A stretch of 64,000 nucleotides of DNA from Chelonoidis abingdonii (lineage: Eukaryota > Chordata > Testudines > Testudinidae): positions 128,019,305-128,083,304 of the forward strand of contig NC_133773.1 in NCBI RefSeq assembly GCF_003597395.2, given 5' to 3'. Positions 11,836 through 23,159 of the stretch are shown in pieces. The position numbers were made by a program, and so were the translations under genes. Under the pieces are notes generated by a model. It was not told the origin of the DNA and searched no databases. It saw only the letters and a program-made list of their open reading frames with translations. Numbering within the stretch: position 1 is the first letter of the stretch; every line of letters starts with the position of its first letter.

Positions 11836-13803
11836 TTTATGAATTTAATAGTCTTAGACCCAAAATAGGTCTCCACTCTCCATCTTTCTTTGGTACAAAG
11901 TACTTTGACTAGAACTCCTTTCATCTGTGAGGAGCTGGGACCGGCTCTGTCACTCCTAATTGAAGGAGAAAGTCTATTTCCTCTCTCAGAAAAGGCTCGT
12001 GAGACGCGTCTATAAACAGGGACAAGGAAGGGAGCAATGTAAAGTGGATGGTGTATCCAAGTGTTAGGACCTCTATGACCCACTTGTCTGCAGTGATCTG
12101 CCTCCAAGCATGATGGAAATGAGGAAGGATGTCACTAAAAGGGGTGAGGTGGGCAAAGGGTTGCAGCTGCTCAACTAGTGAGAGAGAATCTGAACCCTCT
12201 ACGACCCTTCAAAACTATTGTTTTGATGATGATGGCTGGGTACATGTGGAAGGAGGGTAAGAAACACACTCTCTCTTGAACTTCTCTCTCTTCCTGGTGG
12301 GATTCAGTGAATCTGTAAAATCCAAAGAACTGAGCCAGGTGAACTCTCCAGGCTGTTTGTGACTGCTATATCCAGAGATCTTAACATGGCTCTGGAGTCT
12401 TTCAGTGAAGCATGTGAAGAGATTTGTTCATAGTTTCTGCAAAAAAGCTTTCGATCAAAGGGGAGGTCATCAGTGGTATTCTGAAGCTCCCTCAGGAACC
12501 CTGAGAGTTGAAGCCATGATACCCTACGCATAACCACGACTGTAGAGATGCACTTGGTAGTGGTGTCTGTAGCAACTACAGACACTTAAAGAGATATCCT
12601 GACTAATAACTGACTCTCCAAAAGGATAGCCTGAAATTGTTCCTTCTGTTCCTGTGGAAGACCATGAATTTATTATAGTTTGTGAAACTGTATTTGGCCA
12701 TAAACACTGATAGTTTGAGATCCAAAATTGAAGGGTTGTGGAAGAACAGGACTTCTGTCCAAACAGGTCTGTATGCTTTTGGTCCTTGTCATAAGGGGCA
12801 CACTTGGAGTAGTGTTGATTACCCTGTTCATTCACTGAACCACTACCAGAGATTTAGGTAAGGAGTGGGAGAATAAAAATTTGGAGTCCTTGGAGGGGAC
12901 ATATTTTTTATCCGTCTGTTTGCAAGTTGATGGAACAGTAACAGGCGTTTGCCAAACTGTCTTTCCTGGGTCCAGGAGTACTTCATTAATGCGTAGCACA
13001 AGTCTAAAGGGTGTTCCTGACTGCAAAATGTCAAGCAATTTGTGTTGCAAATCCTTGGCCTCTTCAAGAGGTATTTGAAGAGACTGTCAGCTACCTGCTT
13101 TATAAGATCCTGAAACTTACACAGATTATTGACCATGGATTCTGGTGGAGGCATGACTGCCTCATCTGGAGATGACGAAGAGACAGAGTATGAAGCGGCT
13201 TCATGTGCCTATGCTCAAACATCTCCTTTTGTTGCAGAACTGGCTGGGGAGGAAACGGCTAAACATCTAACATCATGTGTTAGAGCCAGTGATCTGGTCA
13301 ACTGCAATCAGTAAGCAGCCCAGGGATCCCAGTATAGCCACTGAGAGCCCAGGTGGGAGAAACGTGGCATCCAGGATTGGTCCCACCACCCTTGGTGTCA
13401 AGCATCAGGGTCTCTCCTATGGGAGAGAAAGAATGGGTTCCTGTATGGATATGTAGGCGAATCCTCCATGGAGATGGATGAGACTGAAGAAAGGTCTTCC
13501 CCTTCTTCAGTGTCCTCCAACGGAAGGTAGCCACCAGCAGAAGAGAATGGAGAGTCTGACAATACCAAAAGGTGATGGTACTGACACCCCAGTGTCCAAT
13601 CTACCAAGAGGTGTTCAGTACTCATGAACTGAGGAGATTCTGGTTTATCTACCACTGATAAGTTCTTTGAGTATCTGAATTCCTGCAGCACTGAGTGAAC
13701 GATCGGTACCGACATAGTAGCGTGCTTGGCAATGGAAGCAGACGGTACTGTAGATTTTGAGCATACTGAAGCAGGAGCAATGGTATCTGATGCTTCAGTT
13801 TGC

Positions 13804-15345
13804 ATAGACTCATAGACTCATAGGTCAGAAGGGACCAATATGATCATCTAGTCTGACCTCCTGCACAAGGCAGGCCACAAAACCCTACCCATACACATTT
13901 ATAAAACCCGAACCCATGACTGAGTTATTGAAATCTCCAAAATTGAGATTTGAAGACCTCAAGCTGCAGGAAATCCACCAGCAAGCGACCCATGCCCCAC
14001 GCTGCAGAGGAAGGCGAAAAAACTCCAGGGCCTCTGCCAATCCGCCCTGGAGGAAAATTCCTTCCCCGACCCCAAATATGCGCGATCAGCTAAACCCTGA
14101 GCATGTGGGCAAGACTCACCAGCCAGCACCCAAGAAAGATTCTCTGCAGTTAACTCAGTTCCCATCCCATCCAACATCCCTCACAGACCATCGAGCAGAC
14201 TTATCTGCCGATAATCCAAAATCAATTGCCCAAATTAAACTATCCCATCATAACATCCCCTCCATATACTTATCAAGCTTAGTCTTAAAGCCAGATAAGT
14301 CTTTTGCCCCCACTACTTCCTCGGAAGGCCGTTCCAGAACTTCACTCCCCTAATGGTTAGAAACCTTCGTCTAATTTCAAGTCTAAACTTCCTAATATCC
14401 AGTTTGTACCCATTCGTCCTCGTGCCTACATTAGTACTAAACTTAAATAATTCCTCTCCCTCCCTAACGTTAATCCCCCTGATATATTTATATAGAGCAA
14501 GCATATCCCCCGGAGCCTTCTTTTGGCCAGGCTAAACAAAGCCAAGCTCTTTGAGTCTCCTTTCATAAGGGCAGATTTTCCATTCCTCGGATCATCCTAG
14601 TAGCCCGTCTCTGACCCGTTCCAGTTTGAATTCATCCTTCTTAAACATGGGACACCAGAACTGCACACAATATTCCAGTGGGTCTCACCAGCGCCGTATA
14701 TAACGGCACTAACACCTCCTTCTCCTTGCTGAAATACCTCGCCGATGCATCCTAAAAACGCTTTTGCTTTTTTAACAGCCATATCACATTGGCGGCTCAT
14801 AGTCATCCTGCTATCAACCAATACCCCAAGGTCCTTCTCCTCTCCGTCGTTTCCAACTGATGCGTCCCCAACGTATATCTAAAATTCTTATTATTAATCC
14901 CTAAGTGCATTTACCTTGCACTTTTCGACACTATTATATTTCATCCTAGTACTATTACTCCAGTGTTACAAGGTGGTCCAGATCTTCCTGAAATAGTATC
15001 CCGGTCCTTCTCCGTGTATAGCAATACCCCCAGCTTCGTGTCATCCGCAAAAACTTTCATTAACACGATTTCCCGCTCTTTATGTGCCAAGGTCAGTAAT
15101 AAATAGGTTAAATAAGATCGGGTCCCAAAAGCGATCCTGAGGACTCCCACTCAGTAGCTTCCTTCCAGCCTGACAGATTCACCCGTTGAGTACGACCCGG
15201 CTGGAAGTCTCCCCTTTAACCAGTTCCTTATCCACCTTACAACTTTCACATTCTTCCCCATCTTTTCCAATTTAACTAACAGTTCCCCATGCGGAACCGT
15301 GTCAAACGCCTTACTGAAATCGAGGTAAATTAGATCTACCGCATA
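13804..15345 (-). mobile_element. CR1 LINE, 5'-truncated, nested in DIRS copy B
   Basis: On the minus strand the element ends at 13804 with repeated TATGAGTC units, the CR1-type 3' end. Coding remnants in 5' to 3' order are FADDTKLG (reverse-transcriptase catalytic block, near 15020-15045) and the CR1 ORF2 C-terminal block RTNGYKLDIRKFRLEIRRRF at 14330-14450. About 1.5 kb remains, so it is 5'-truncated like most CR1 copies. It separates two parts of the same DIRS gag/leader and is therefore younger than DIRS copy B. Stops and frameshifts make it inactive. Confidence 0.88.
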
Positions 15346-16597
15346 GTACTGAGGGTCCTGACTAGGGAGGTATTGATGACTGAGTCATGCTTGATCGTAC
15401 CAGTCTGGATGACTGCTTATCCTTGCCCTTCTAGTCCCTCTTAGACAGAATAAGGGGAATGGAGGATCCCCAACAGGGCAAGCATGATGGATCCAGTGGA
15501 TGTTGCACCAGGCCTCAGGGTGTAGGGAACTATTGGCTCCTCTGCAGCTGTAAACGAGGATAATGCTACAAATGTAGACCGCCTCTTCAGATACTTGTAG
15601 AAGCAGTAAAAGATGGGCGGACCCTGTGCTTCTCCCAAATCCTCTGAGCACGGAAACTCAGACCCTGGTTCCACTGGCAGTACTGTCGGAACTGGCGGAA
15701 GTGTGTGGACCACTGGAGGATGTGGTGAAGGCTGTCTTGACTGTGGTATGTCTTGGGTGGAAGATCTGATCTCCCCAGAGGTGGATGGGAGTAGAAGGCA
15801 TGGAGATCACAGGGCAAACAAACAGTTCGTGGTGCTCTAGCCCTTTCACAGCCTACCTGGTCTTAATGGCACCCTTTCTGTAGCCAGAGGGTGGACTTCC
15901 CCAGAGCCAACAGGTCTCATACTTTACTGGAAACCAACACTGACAATGTGCATGGCTTGGTACCTGACATCAGCAGATTCGCCGGTACATGCATTTTTTT
16001 TGTCACATTTGTGTTTCTTGAAGTGCACTGCTACCCCATGGCTGGAACTCATGGAAGGCAAGTCTCCCTTCTTTGGTTTAGAGGAAGACTTAATGTCATG
16101 CTTATGTGAATTCTTCCTTACCTCTTGACTAGGCCCCGCCATGGGGTCCATAATGGTGGTATCACTGGAGCTGGACTCTATCTTCATAGCCAGATACACA
16201 TTCCTGGCTATCTCAGGCCGATGTATGGGTGGGGTTTCCTGGCCTGGGTCTGACTGAGGTCTCATAGCAACTTTCATGAAGTGCTTCTTGAGGTGGAGAG
16301 CCTGGCCTTCTTGGGTATGACTTGGAAAGGACTGGCAGGACTCTGCACCAGGATGAAATATGGGCTTTGCCCAAGCAGTAGAACCAGCACGGATGTTCAT
16401 CGCTGATCAACAAGGAAAACTGGCAGAAGGTGCAGATTTTCAAGCCTGGGATCTTTGGCTTAGTCCAGCACCCATGCATGGTGCGGGGTGGAGGGTTTAA
16501 AAGCAAACAGATTTGCCCTAAAAGTCTCAAATCAACTCTAAATAACTACTAAAATGAGTAAAAACAGCTAATTACTACAAAAAACAACTATACATAC

Positions 16598-17071
16598 AGG
16601 TACCTATCAAATTCATGGTCCATTTTGTCAATTTTATGGTCATAGGATTTTTAAAATAGTCAATTTCATGGTTTCATATGTTTACATCTGAAATTTCAGT
16701 GTTGTAACTGAGGGCCCTGACCCAAAACGGAGTTGAGGGGTTGGTCGCAAAGATGTTGCAGGGGGTGGTCATGTGATTGCTGCCTTTATTTCTGTGCTGC
16801 CTTTGAAGCTGGGCTCTGAAGGCAGTACAGCCAGAGCACTTCCTGAAGGGAGGGTACCTGGAGGTGGCTCTGATCTCCCCGAGAGCAGTCATGCAGGGGA
16901 AGAGGAAGTTCCATTCCTCTCCAGCCCCCCACTCAGACTAGTACTTGGCCCCCAATGCACAGTAGAAAGCCCCAGATGGATGCCCCAGCCCTGTCCCTCT
17001 TCTTCCCCTACAATAGTCAGATTTCACAGTCTGTGATGCATTTTTCATGGCTATGAATTTCGTAGGGCCCT
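16598..17071. mobile_element. Non-autonomous hAT element (GGGCCCTACCAAATTC family), copy 1
   Basis: The ends AGGTACCTATCAAATTCATG and ATGAATTTCGTAGGGCCCT are inverted repeats. The flanking 8-mers ATACATAC (16590-16597) and ATATATAC (17072-17079) agree at 7 of 8 bases, which suggests hAT. It has no transposase. A longer copy with better ends is at 30800-31411. It interrupts the 5' leader of DIRS copy B. Confidence 0.8.
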
Positions 17072-18114
17072 ATATATACACACACAATACTCTTTTAAAA
17101 GGTGCATCATACACAGGAGGATATGAATAGTGCTGACCCAGACCATATGATGGTGAGAAGGAACTGGATATGCGGTTGCTACACCTTGCCCTTTGTCACC
17201 TCAGACGAAACCATGAGGCAAAGCAAGGGCGCATGCGTGGACTGACAGACACCACTTCTTTCAACTTCTCCAGCTCTGGACACATGGTGTACATACGTAA
17301 ACTCTCAGTGGAATACAATTGAGACCATCACTCCAAGAAGAACTGCTTTATTTGAAAGGGGGCTTTTGTTTTTAATAAGTTTCTGCCTGAAAGAGCATTC
17401 AAAGAATAGTAATCCAGATGCTCCTAACTAACTGAAGACTATTTCACCCCATTATTAAAAGATTCCAAAACCCAACTGGCTTTCTGTAAATGTAAAAATG
17501 GGTTTAATATTGGAGTATAATGGATTTCAAAACCATTTGGTTGCTAAGATATTCTAGGCAGACTTCGTAGCAACATCTAGAGAATTAAGGTTGCTCAACA
17601 ATTTCCTTTACAAATCAGTTTTCAGATACTTATAACTTTGCTGAACTTTAACCATCTGGTCAAATTTTCTCATGCTCATTCAGGATGATTTTTTAAGTAT
17701 CAGCAAACTAAGTTGTTTCCAAAAGAGAGGGCAAGGGAAAAATAAGTAAATTTTCCCACTGTTAATTTTTTCCTTACTGTTTCCTTGAAGAGCTCTAGTG
17801 CCTTCATGTTTTGGAACAGGAACTTGAAATCTGACCTGGGGAATAATTCTGAAGTCAGAGGAGTGCTTTTGTTATCACGGTGAAAAATTTCACCAGATTT
17901 CTTCAAGTTATAAACCTCAGGGGGATGATAAAAAAAAATCATAATTTACACATACTAAGTAGAACTTTTGCTTGCCGCTAAAATCTCTGAAGATTTCAGC
18001 TGTACTGAGCATACTGCCATCTCCTCAGAGCTTCCTGCAGACCCACTGCCATGGCATTCCCTAAACTGCTCTACATGGTACACAAACAAAGCAACAGCTG
18101 CTAAATATCTTTTG

Positions 18115-18300
18115 GTCTATGGGAAGGTGGGCTCTGCTGGGAATCAGAAGATCAGCAGTTGTAGTCTCTGCTCTTCCACTGACTTGTTATTAACTTCATT
18201 CACCTTACCGCCTATATTACTGGGCAAGCCCACATACTCTAACCTTAAGAGGAAGGGAAGCAACATGTCTCCCTGCCATTTTACAGAGCCTGCACAAGGG
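18115..18300 (+). repeat. MIR-like SINE fragment
   Basis: GGGAATCAGAAGATCAGCAG, then TTCCACTGACTTGTTATTAA, then GCCATTTTACAGAGCC follow the order of the MIR/CORE-SINE body. The copy is highly diverged. A second piece, GACTTCCTATGGGATGCTGG, is at 18775-18870. Recognised by eye. Confidence 0.45.
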
Positions 18301-19492
18301 GATTTCTAGCACAGCTGGAAATAGAAATCAGAGGTCTAATATGGCAGACCCAAGTCTCATCCCCTCATCAGAATGAATGTGCCAAATCTATGTGCTTGAC
18401 TAGGCTGTCTGTAAGCACTAGAGCATTCTCCTCTCCACACAGAGAATCACCACCACCTACTACTGTCAGCAGTTACTCCTTCAGCTAAATGGTGGAGATC
18501 TATAAAGGTCCTGGATTCACGCATTGGTGAGGACCCATACTGCAGATGGTCAATATGGATCCAGACAGTGGAATTTGTGTTTCAATTTTTTTTAAAGCTT
18601 AGGAAATTACATTTAAAAAACTGTCAAAAAATGTTACAGTAATATAATAAAGACTTTATTACATCAGAGAATATATTTTTTCTCCTAGAGGACACCTGCC
18701 TCATTCAGTGCACAGAATAAACAGAATGAGAACGAGGGTTGCAGGAAGATATATAATGTTCATGTGTTTAAGGCAATAGCCTAGGACCCAAGTAGCTAGG
18801 TTCATTTCTGGCTCCACCAGACTTCCTATGGGATGCTGGGCAAGGCTATTATTTAAACACAAGATCATCCTTACACCAGAAGGGTGTAAGGAGGGCCTTT
18901 GTCCACATCCCATTAGACTACAGACTTTGGACAATTGTTGAGAGATTCATTTATTTATTTAGGGAAAGGTTGCAATTTCCCTTCCCTCCTAGGTAGCGAG
19001 GAAGAACATTTGGGGAATTGGAAGAGAAGGGAACAAGTAGTGTTGAGTAAATCCACTTACTTATGGGGAATGGGTGAGTTAAGGATAAACAGAAAGCCAG
19101 AAAGGTACTTGGGAACATAAGTTTATACATTAAAAATAAATGTAAAGAGGAACTAACAACGACTATATAAAAGGTCACTAGGGGATAAATATTTAAATAT
19201 AAATTAACAAAAAACAGCACTAGGATAATGGCACTAACAAAACAAATCACCACAATCAATTTATTTTGCGTTCTATTCTGTCCTTATCCTCATCGCCACT
19301 TTTTGTCTGTGTCTTTAGACACAAGTTCTTTGAGGCAGGGATTAGCTTCTTAAACATCTGTGGACTATCTTAAAAAAATATAACTTACTTTTCAGATGTT
19401 CTTCAGCTAGGAGAAAGAAGATATTCTATACATGTGAAAAGCAGAACACGAATAGAACAACACTTACACTTATTCACACAACAAAAACTAAC

Positions 19493-19984
19493 CTCATCTC
19501 TGTGCTTCTGACAAAAGACCAAAAACTGAGACACGGCATCTCCCTTCCTGCTTCGTGGAATGGATGCTGCAGCTCTCTTTTTACTGATGGGAGAGCCTAG
19601 TCCTCTTTTGGCTTCTCCTTGTTCAAATGCTTTCTGGGGAGTAGTATTCTTAGTCCCTGACTGACCACTTTCTTGTGTGTCATTAGTTGCAAGCAATTTT
19701 GATGTCCTCCTCCTTCTCTTGCTAGGAATGCCAGACTCCTTCATCGATTTCAGACTTTGAGTGGTTTCTTCATTCGAGTAACATGACTCATCTATTTCCT
19801 CCAATGGTTCCACAGCAATACCAGCCTCCTTTGCGACTCGAGGATTAAGATGAGGTCTGTCCCTAATGTAGATAAACGTGAACTTGGCTTTCCGTTCTTC
19901 CACTGTCATGCCTAGTGCTTCAGTGGCTTGCTTAACGCCCATCTCCCACTGAGGCCGTAGTTTCCCGGAAACAGGCTTTAACAT
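19493..19984 (-). CDS. NSD2: NSD2 coding exon: basic linker and start of HMG box
   Basis: The exon is 492 bp (164 codons, residues 312-475), phase 0 at both ends, with acceptor TTGCAG ending at 19985 and donor GTTAGT from 19492. It begins [16 protein letters not shown] and ends [13 protein letters not shown], both clear NSD2 segments. In between is a less conserved Ser/Lys-rich stretch with a run of basic residues (KRRRR) that could serve nuclear localisation; that role is inferred. The last part (about residues 453-475) is the start of the HMG box, a DNA-binding and protein-interaction module. The next exon, 14.3 kb away, completes the box. The first codon of the exon is ATG, which makes the reading frame look like a start, but the upstream splice acceptor and phase show it is internal. 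Confidence 0.95.
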
Positions 19985-20408
19985 CTGCAAGAAAAATATA
20001 AGCTAGTTTGAGTTGTTTACCTTTTATTACAGAACATCAGTAATAATTAAAAACAATTAGAAGAAGATTAAATGTACAGTATGTCTATATTGCAAATATT
20101 CCAGTGAAATCTGTATGAACGGTCCTGATATAAAGGAAGAACTACTAAACAAATCTTTCTGTGCGTGAATCAGTGATATTTGCCAATTAGCAAAAAGTAA
20201 TGAGCACTCATTGAGCCATCATGTATTCTGTGTTTTTAAATGTGAAATGCAACACTAAAAGATGCTATAGAACAAGCAGTCATGAAAGCTCTCTAGATTG
20301 TTTTAGAAATGTCATCTGATACCTAACCATTGGAGAGAAACCAAGTAAAAAGCCTGCAAAAAAATGGGAGGGGGAATGGTGGGGGACGGAGGTGTTGTAG
20401 TCTCTTAC

Positions 20409-20575
20409 CTTTATTTTCTCAGCTTTAAGGAGGGCTTGTTTTGCACTTTCCTGGCATAATTGTTCAAACTGTTGTTCTCCTTTGAATGACACAAGGCTTT
20501 TCTCAAATATCCAAGCTCGTTCTGGGGCATCGCCAAAAAACTGTACATGATACTGACGAAAACTCTTTTTTTGTC
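20409..20575 (-). CDS. NSD2: NSD2 coding exon: rest of PWWP domain
   Basis: The exon is 167 bp, with acceptor TTTTCAG ending at 20576 and donor GTAAGA beginning at 20408. It completes codon 256 (Gly) and runs to residue 311, ending in phase 0. The peptide includes [20 protein letters not shown], the second half of the PWWP beta-barrel plus the start of its C-terminal helices. The third cage aromatic (human F266) is present as F268. It lies only 424 bp upstream of the next exon, the one short intron in the window. The polypyrimidine tract and both splice dinucleotides are visible. Confidence 0.95.
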
Positions 20576-20750
20576 CTGAAAATTTAACAGTAAGTTTATA
20601 CAAGTTACTGGGTTGGTTTTGGTTTTAGCATTAGCATTTTAAATACCTTTCACACTTTGAAATCCTTCAGTAAATTGCAGTATGCAGAGCAATGACAAAT
20701 ACTTTTTGTCCAGTTTTCCTTCTAAAATCTAATAGATTGACATCTCTCAG

Positions 20751-21042
20751 GCCACGTCTAGACTACGCGCCGTATCGGCGCGTTAAAATCGATTGCTCGG
20801 GGATCGATATATCGCATCTCATCTAGACGCGATATATCGATCCCCGAGCACGCTTATATTGATTTCAGAACTCCACCAAAACCAACAGAGTTTCGGATTC
20901 GACATGGTGAGCCGCGGACATCGATCCCGCGCGGTGAAGACGGGTGAGTAAATCGATTTTAGATAATCAATTTCAGCTACGCTATTCTTGTAGTTGAAAT
21001 TGTGTATCTAAAATCGATTTTCGTGCGTAGTGTAGACCTGGC
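20751..21042. mobile_element. MITE with 18-bp ends and internal 21-bp palindrome
   Basis: The termini GCCACGTCTAGACTACGC and GCGTAGTGTAGACCTGGC match as inverted repeats at 16 of 18 positions. They are flanked by identical 5-bp CTCAG (20746-20750 and 21043-21047). Inside, GCTCGGGGATCGATATATCGC (20795-20815) is exactly repeated in inverse at 20829-20849. There is a second inverted pair of AAAATCGATTTT-type sequence near the right end. CpG- and CGAT-rich, unlike its AT-rich surroundings. It has no coding capacity; the superfamily is not clear. Confidence 0.82.
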
Positions 21043-23159
21043 CTCAGTAAACTAATCTATGAAGCTTCATGTAAAAGGAATGACTCCAATTGCTATGTTA
21101 ATTCAAAGAGAACCCACAGATGCAGGCGGAACAATAGCATGATCATTGTGCTGTCTGTTTATTTTGGAAAGAGGAATGTTGGTCTTATGCTTAAGACACC
21201 AAAAATCAGTTTCTTCTGATATAAACCAGGTGTTAATTTTAAGATTAATTTAGAGGATCTAAACAGGGGTTGGAAAGGCTTTCTTTTGCCTTCCACAATA
21301 AAATGTTTTGTTTAAGAAACAAATAAATAAGGTAGTATAAATTTAACTAGAGAAAAAAAGCTGAATTATTGGATTGGATAGAAAGTTTCTCCCTTCACCC
21401 AGATGCCACACAAATCTTTTGTTAAAGTGAAGTTAAGTTTGCAGGCTTTGGGAAGAAGACAGGTAAACAATGATTCAGATAAATTCCAAGACCAGCTTGG
21501 GGATGAATTTTGGGTGAAGTTTCAGTATCATTTTATCTCTATGGACTGTTGTGTAAAGAGAATCAAACAAACTGCTATAGTTCACTCGCTCTTCTGTCCA
21601 ACAGGATGGCTACTAGGAGACTGCCTTCAGAGTAAAATGATGAAGCGTTCTGAAAGATCCTCAAAGAGAGGCTCCAGGAGCTTCAGGAGAATTATACTGA
21701 GATCCCAGACAGAAGTAACTTCTCTAATTCATGGGTAAGTATGGAAGATCCCTTTCAGAAACTTGGACACCACCGGAAATTATTGGAAAAGACTGCACTA
21801 AGTGATGGCAAACAGATTACTATAAGATAGATCTTCATCAAACTAAATGAAAAGCCAGCTCTTTAAATGCAGTAAGTAGTTGAGGATCTTCAATACAGAC
21901 ACCTACACTGGGTCCGGCCCCTGCTGAGCTGTCCATATTGAGAATCAATCCTATTTTGATAAGTAAGTCTTTCTAGTTGATTACTTCCTGCTCTGTATCA
22001 GGATTTCTTGGATTGATAGGGCATAGTCTCTGTCCATGGTACTTAACCAGCCAACACCTGTGCTGTGATATAAGTCTGGAAGGTGTATCTGGCAGCAGTG
22101 TTGTGAAATCAGATGTAGGCAGGCTGGGAGCTATATGGATGGTTAGATGGACACACATACTAGATCCATCTACCAAAACTGCCATGACCAGTAAGGAGTC
22201 ATGAGGCTGATCTGTCTCACTTAATCTAGAATATCATACCGAGAAGCAGAGGAATCAGTTGAAAGGCATAAGGAGGCCTTGGGACCATTGAGAAAGAAGG
22301 AGTTCAGTAAAAAATCCAGGCTCATGCTCCCTCTGGAACAAGAGTTCTGACATTTGGTATTGTTGTTGGTGACATACACGTCTACCCTGGAAGTTTCCCA
22401 CTGAAGGAATATCTGTTACAATGATGGACATCTGTGGTGACCATTCATGATTGGTAACTACCTGCCTGCTCACAAAGTCTACCAAGTTGCTGCTATCTTG
22501 TGAGAGGTGAAGAGCCATAAGGGTTATCCCATTTCAGTGGCAGCATGACCAGAGCTCAATATCTTCCAGACCAAAAGAATGAAAAAAAGCATTCAGCTCC
22601 TTATTTATGTAGTGCATTGGGCACATATTAGCCACCAGTACCTCCACTGCGGAATTTAGGAGAAGTAGCAGTATGGCTATGCAAGCTAGCCCGATGGCCT
22701 TGAGCTTCAGGGCTTTTACATGAAGCTTCATGTCCTCTGTGGGCCAGGTCCTTTGCATTCATAGGTAGTCCAAGTGGGCTCTCCAACTTGTCCCTGACAC
22801 AACCATGATTAGTCACTATAAGGAAGGGAGCCAACACTGCCACTCCTCCATGTATGTTCTTGGGTTCCTGCTACTACCTCAGTTTTGTGATGATGGGAAA
22901 AGGGAACCATGACTTTTTTGCTCATATACAGTGCTTCAGAGTACGGACTTGATATAAGCCGGAGTCACAGGATGAAGCCTGACAAGTGGCATACACACTG
23001 ACATAGGGCCCAAACAGTCCCAGATGCATCAGCACCATCATACTTGGGTTTACTTATCCCAATTAACAGAGACTGCATTAACAAGAATCTGCCTTGGGAA
23101 GCTATGCTCTCACTGATGTGGAGTTGAAGACTCCTATGAACTATCATTTGTGATGAATA

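Larger units (their letters stand above)
11836..17350 (-). mobile_element. DIRS retrotransposon copy B: gag region, with two nested insertions
   Basis: The minus strand carries a broken gag. 12304-12585 shows WLQLSGFLRELQNT and LPFDRKLF, followed by SLKDSRAMLRSLDIA; 12832-13154 shows LDILQSGTP and FLFSHSLP. The upstream gag/leader part resumes at 15345-16550 with a CLGKAHIS zinc-motif remnant, and the 5' end is near 17280-17345 (GAGACCATCACTCCAAGAAG). A CR1 (13804-15345) and a hAT element (16598-17071) are inserted in it. The left side stops at about 11836 against the 5' end of copy A, without visible RT. The edges are approximate. Confidence 0.72.
5179..19492 (-). other. NSD2 intron splitting the HMG box, 14.3 kb
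   Basis: The intron is expanded by a hAT element, an old CR1, two adjoining DIRS copies and their nested insertions, each annotated separately. The stretches 5179-6349, 6760-8220 and 17351-19492 contain no gene that I can support. 6760-8220 is moderately GC-rich and may be an unrecognised old repeat. 18115-18300 and 18775-18870 resemble MIR-type core SINEs. Confidence 0.75.

Noticed and set aside
14941..15150. ORF with FADDTKLG as a possible host reverse-transcriptase gene
   Set aside because: It is the catalytic block of a truncated CR1 LINE whose terminal repeats and C-terminal ORF2 block lie in order on the same strand.
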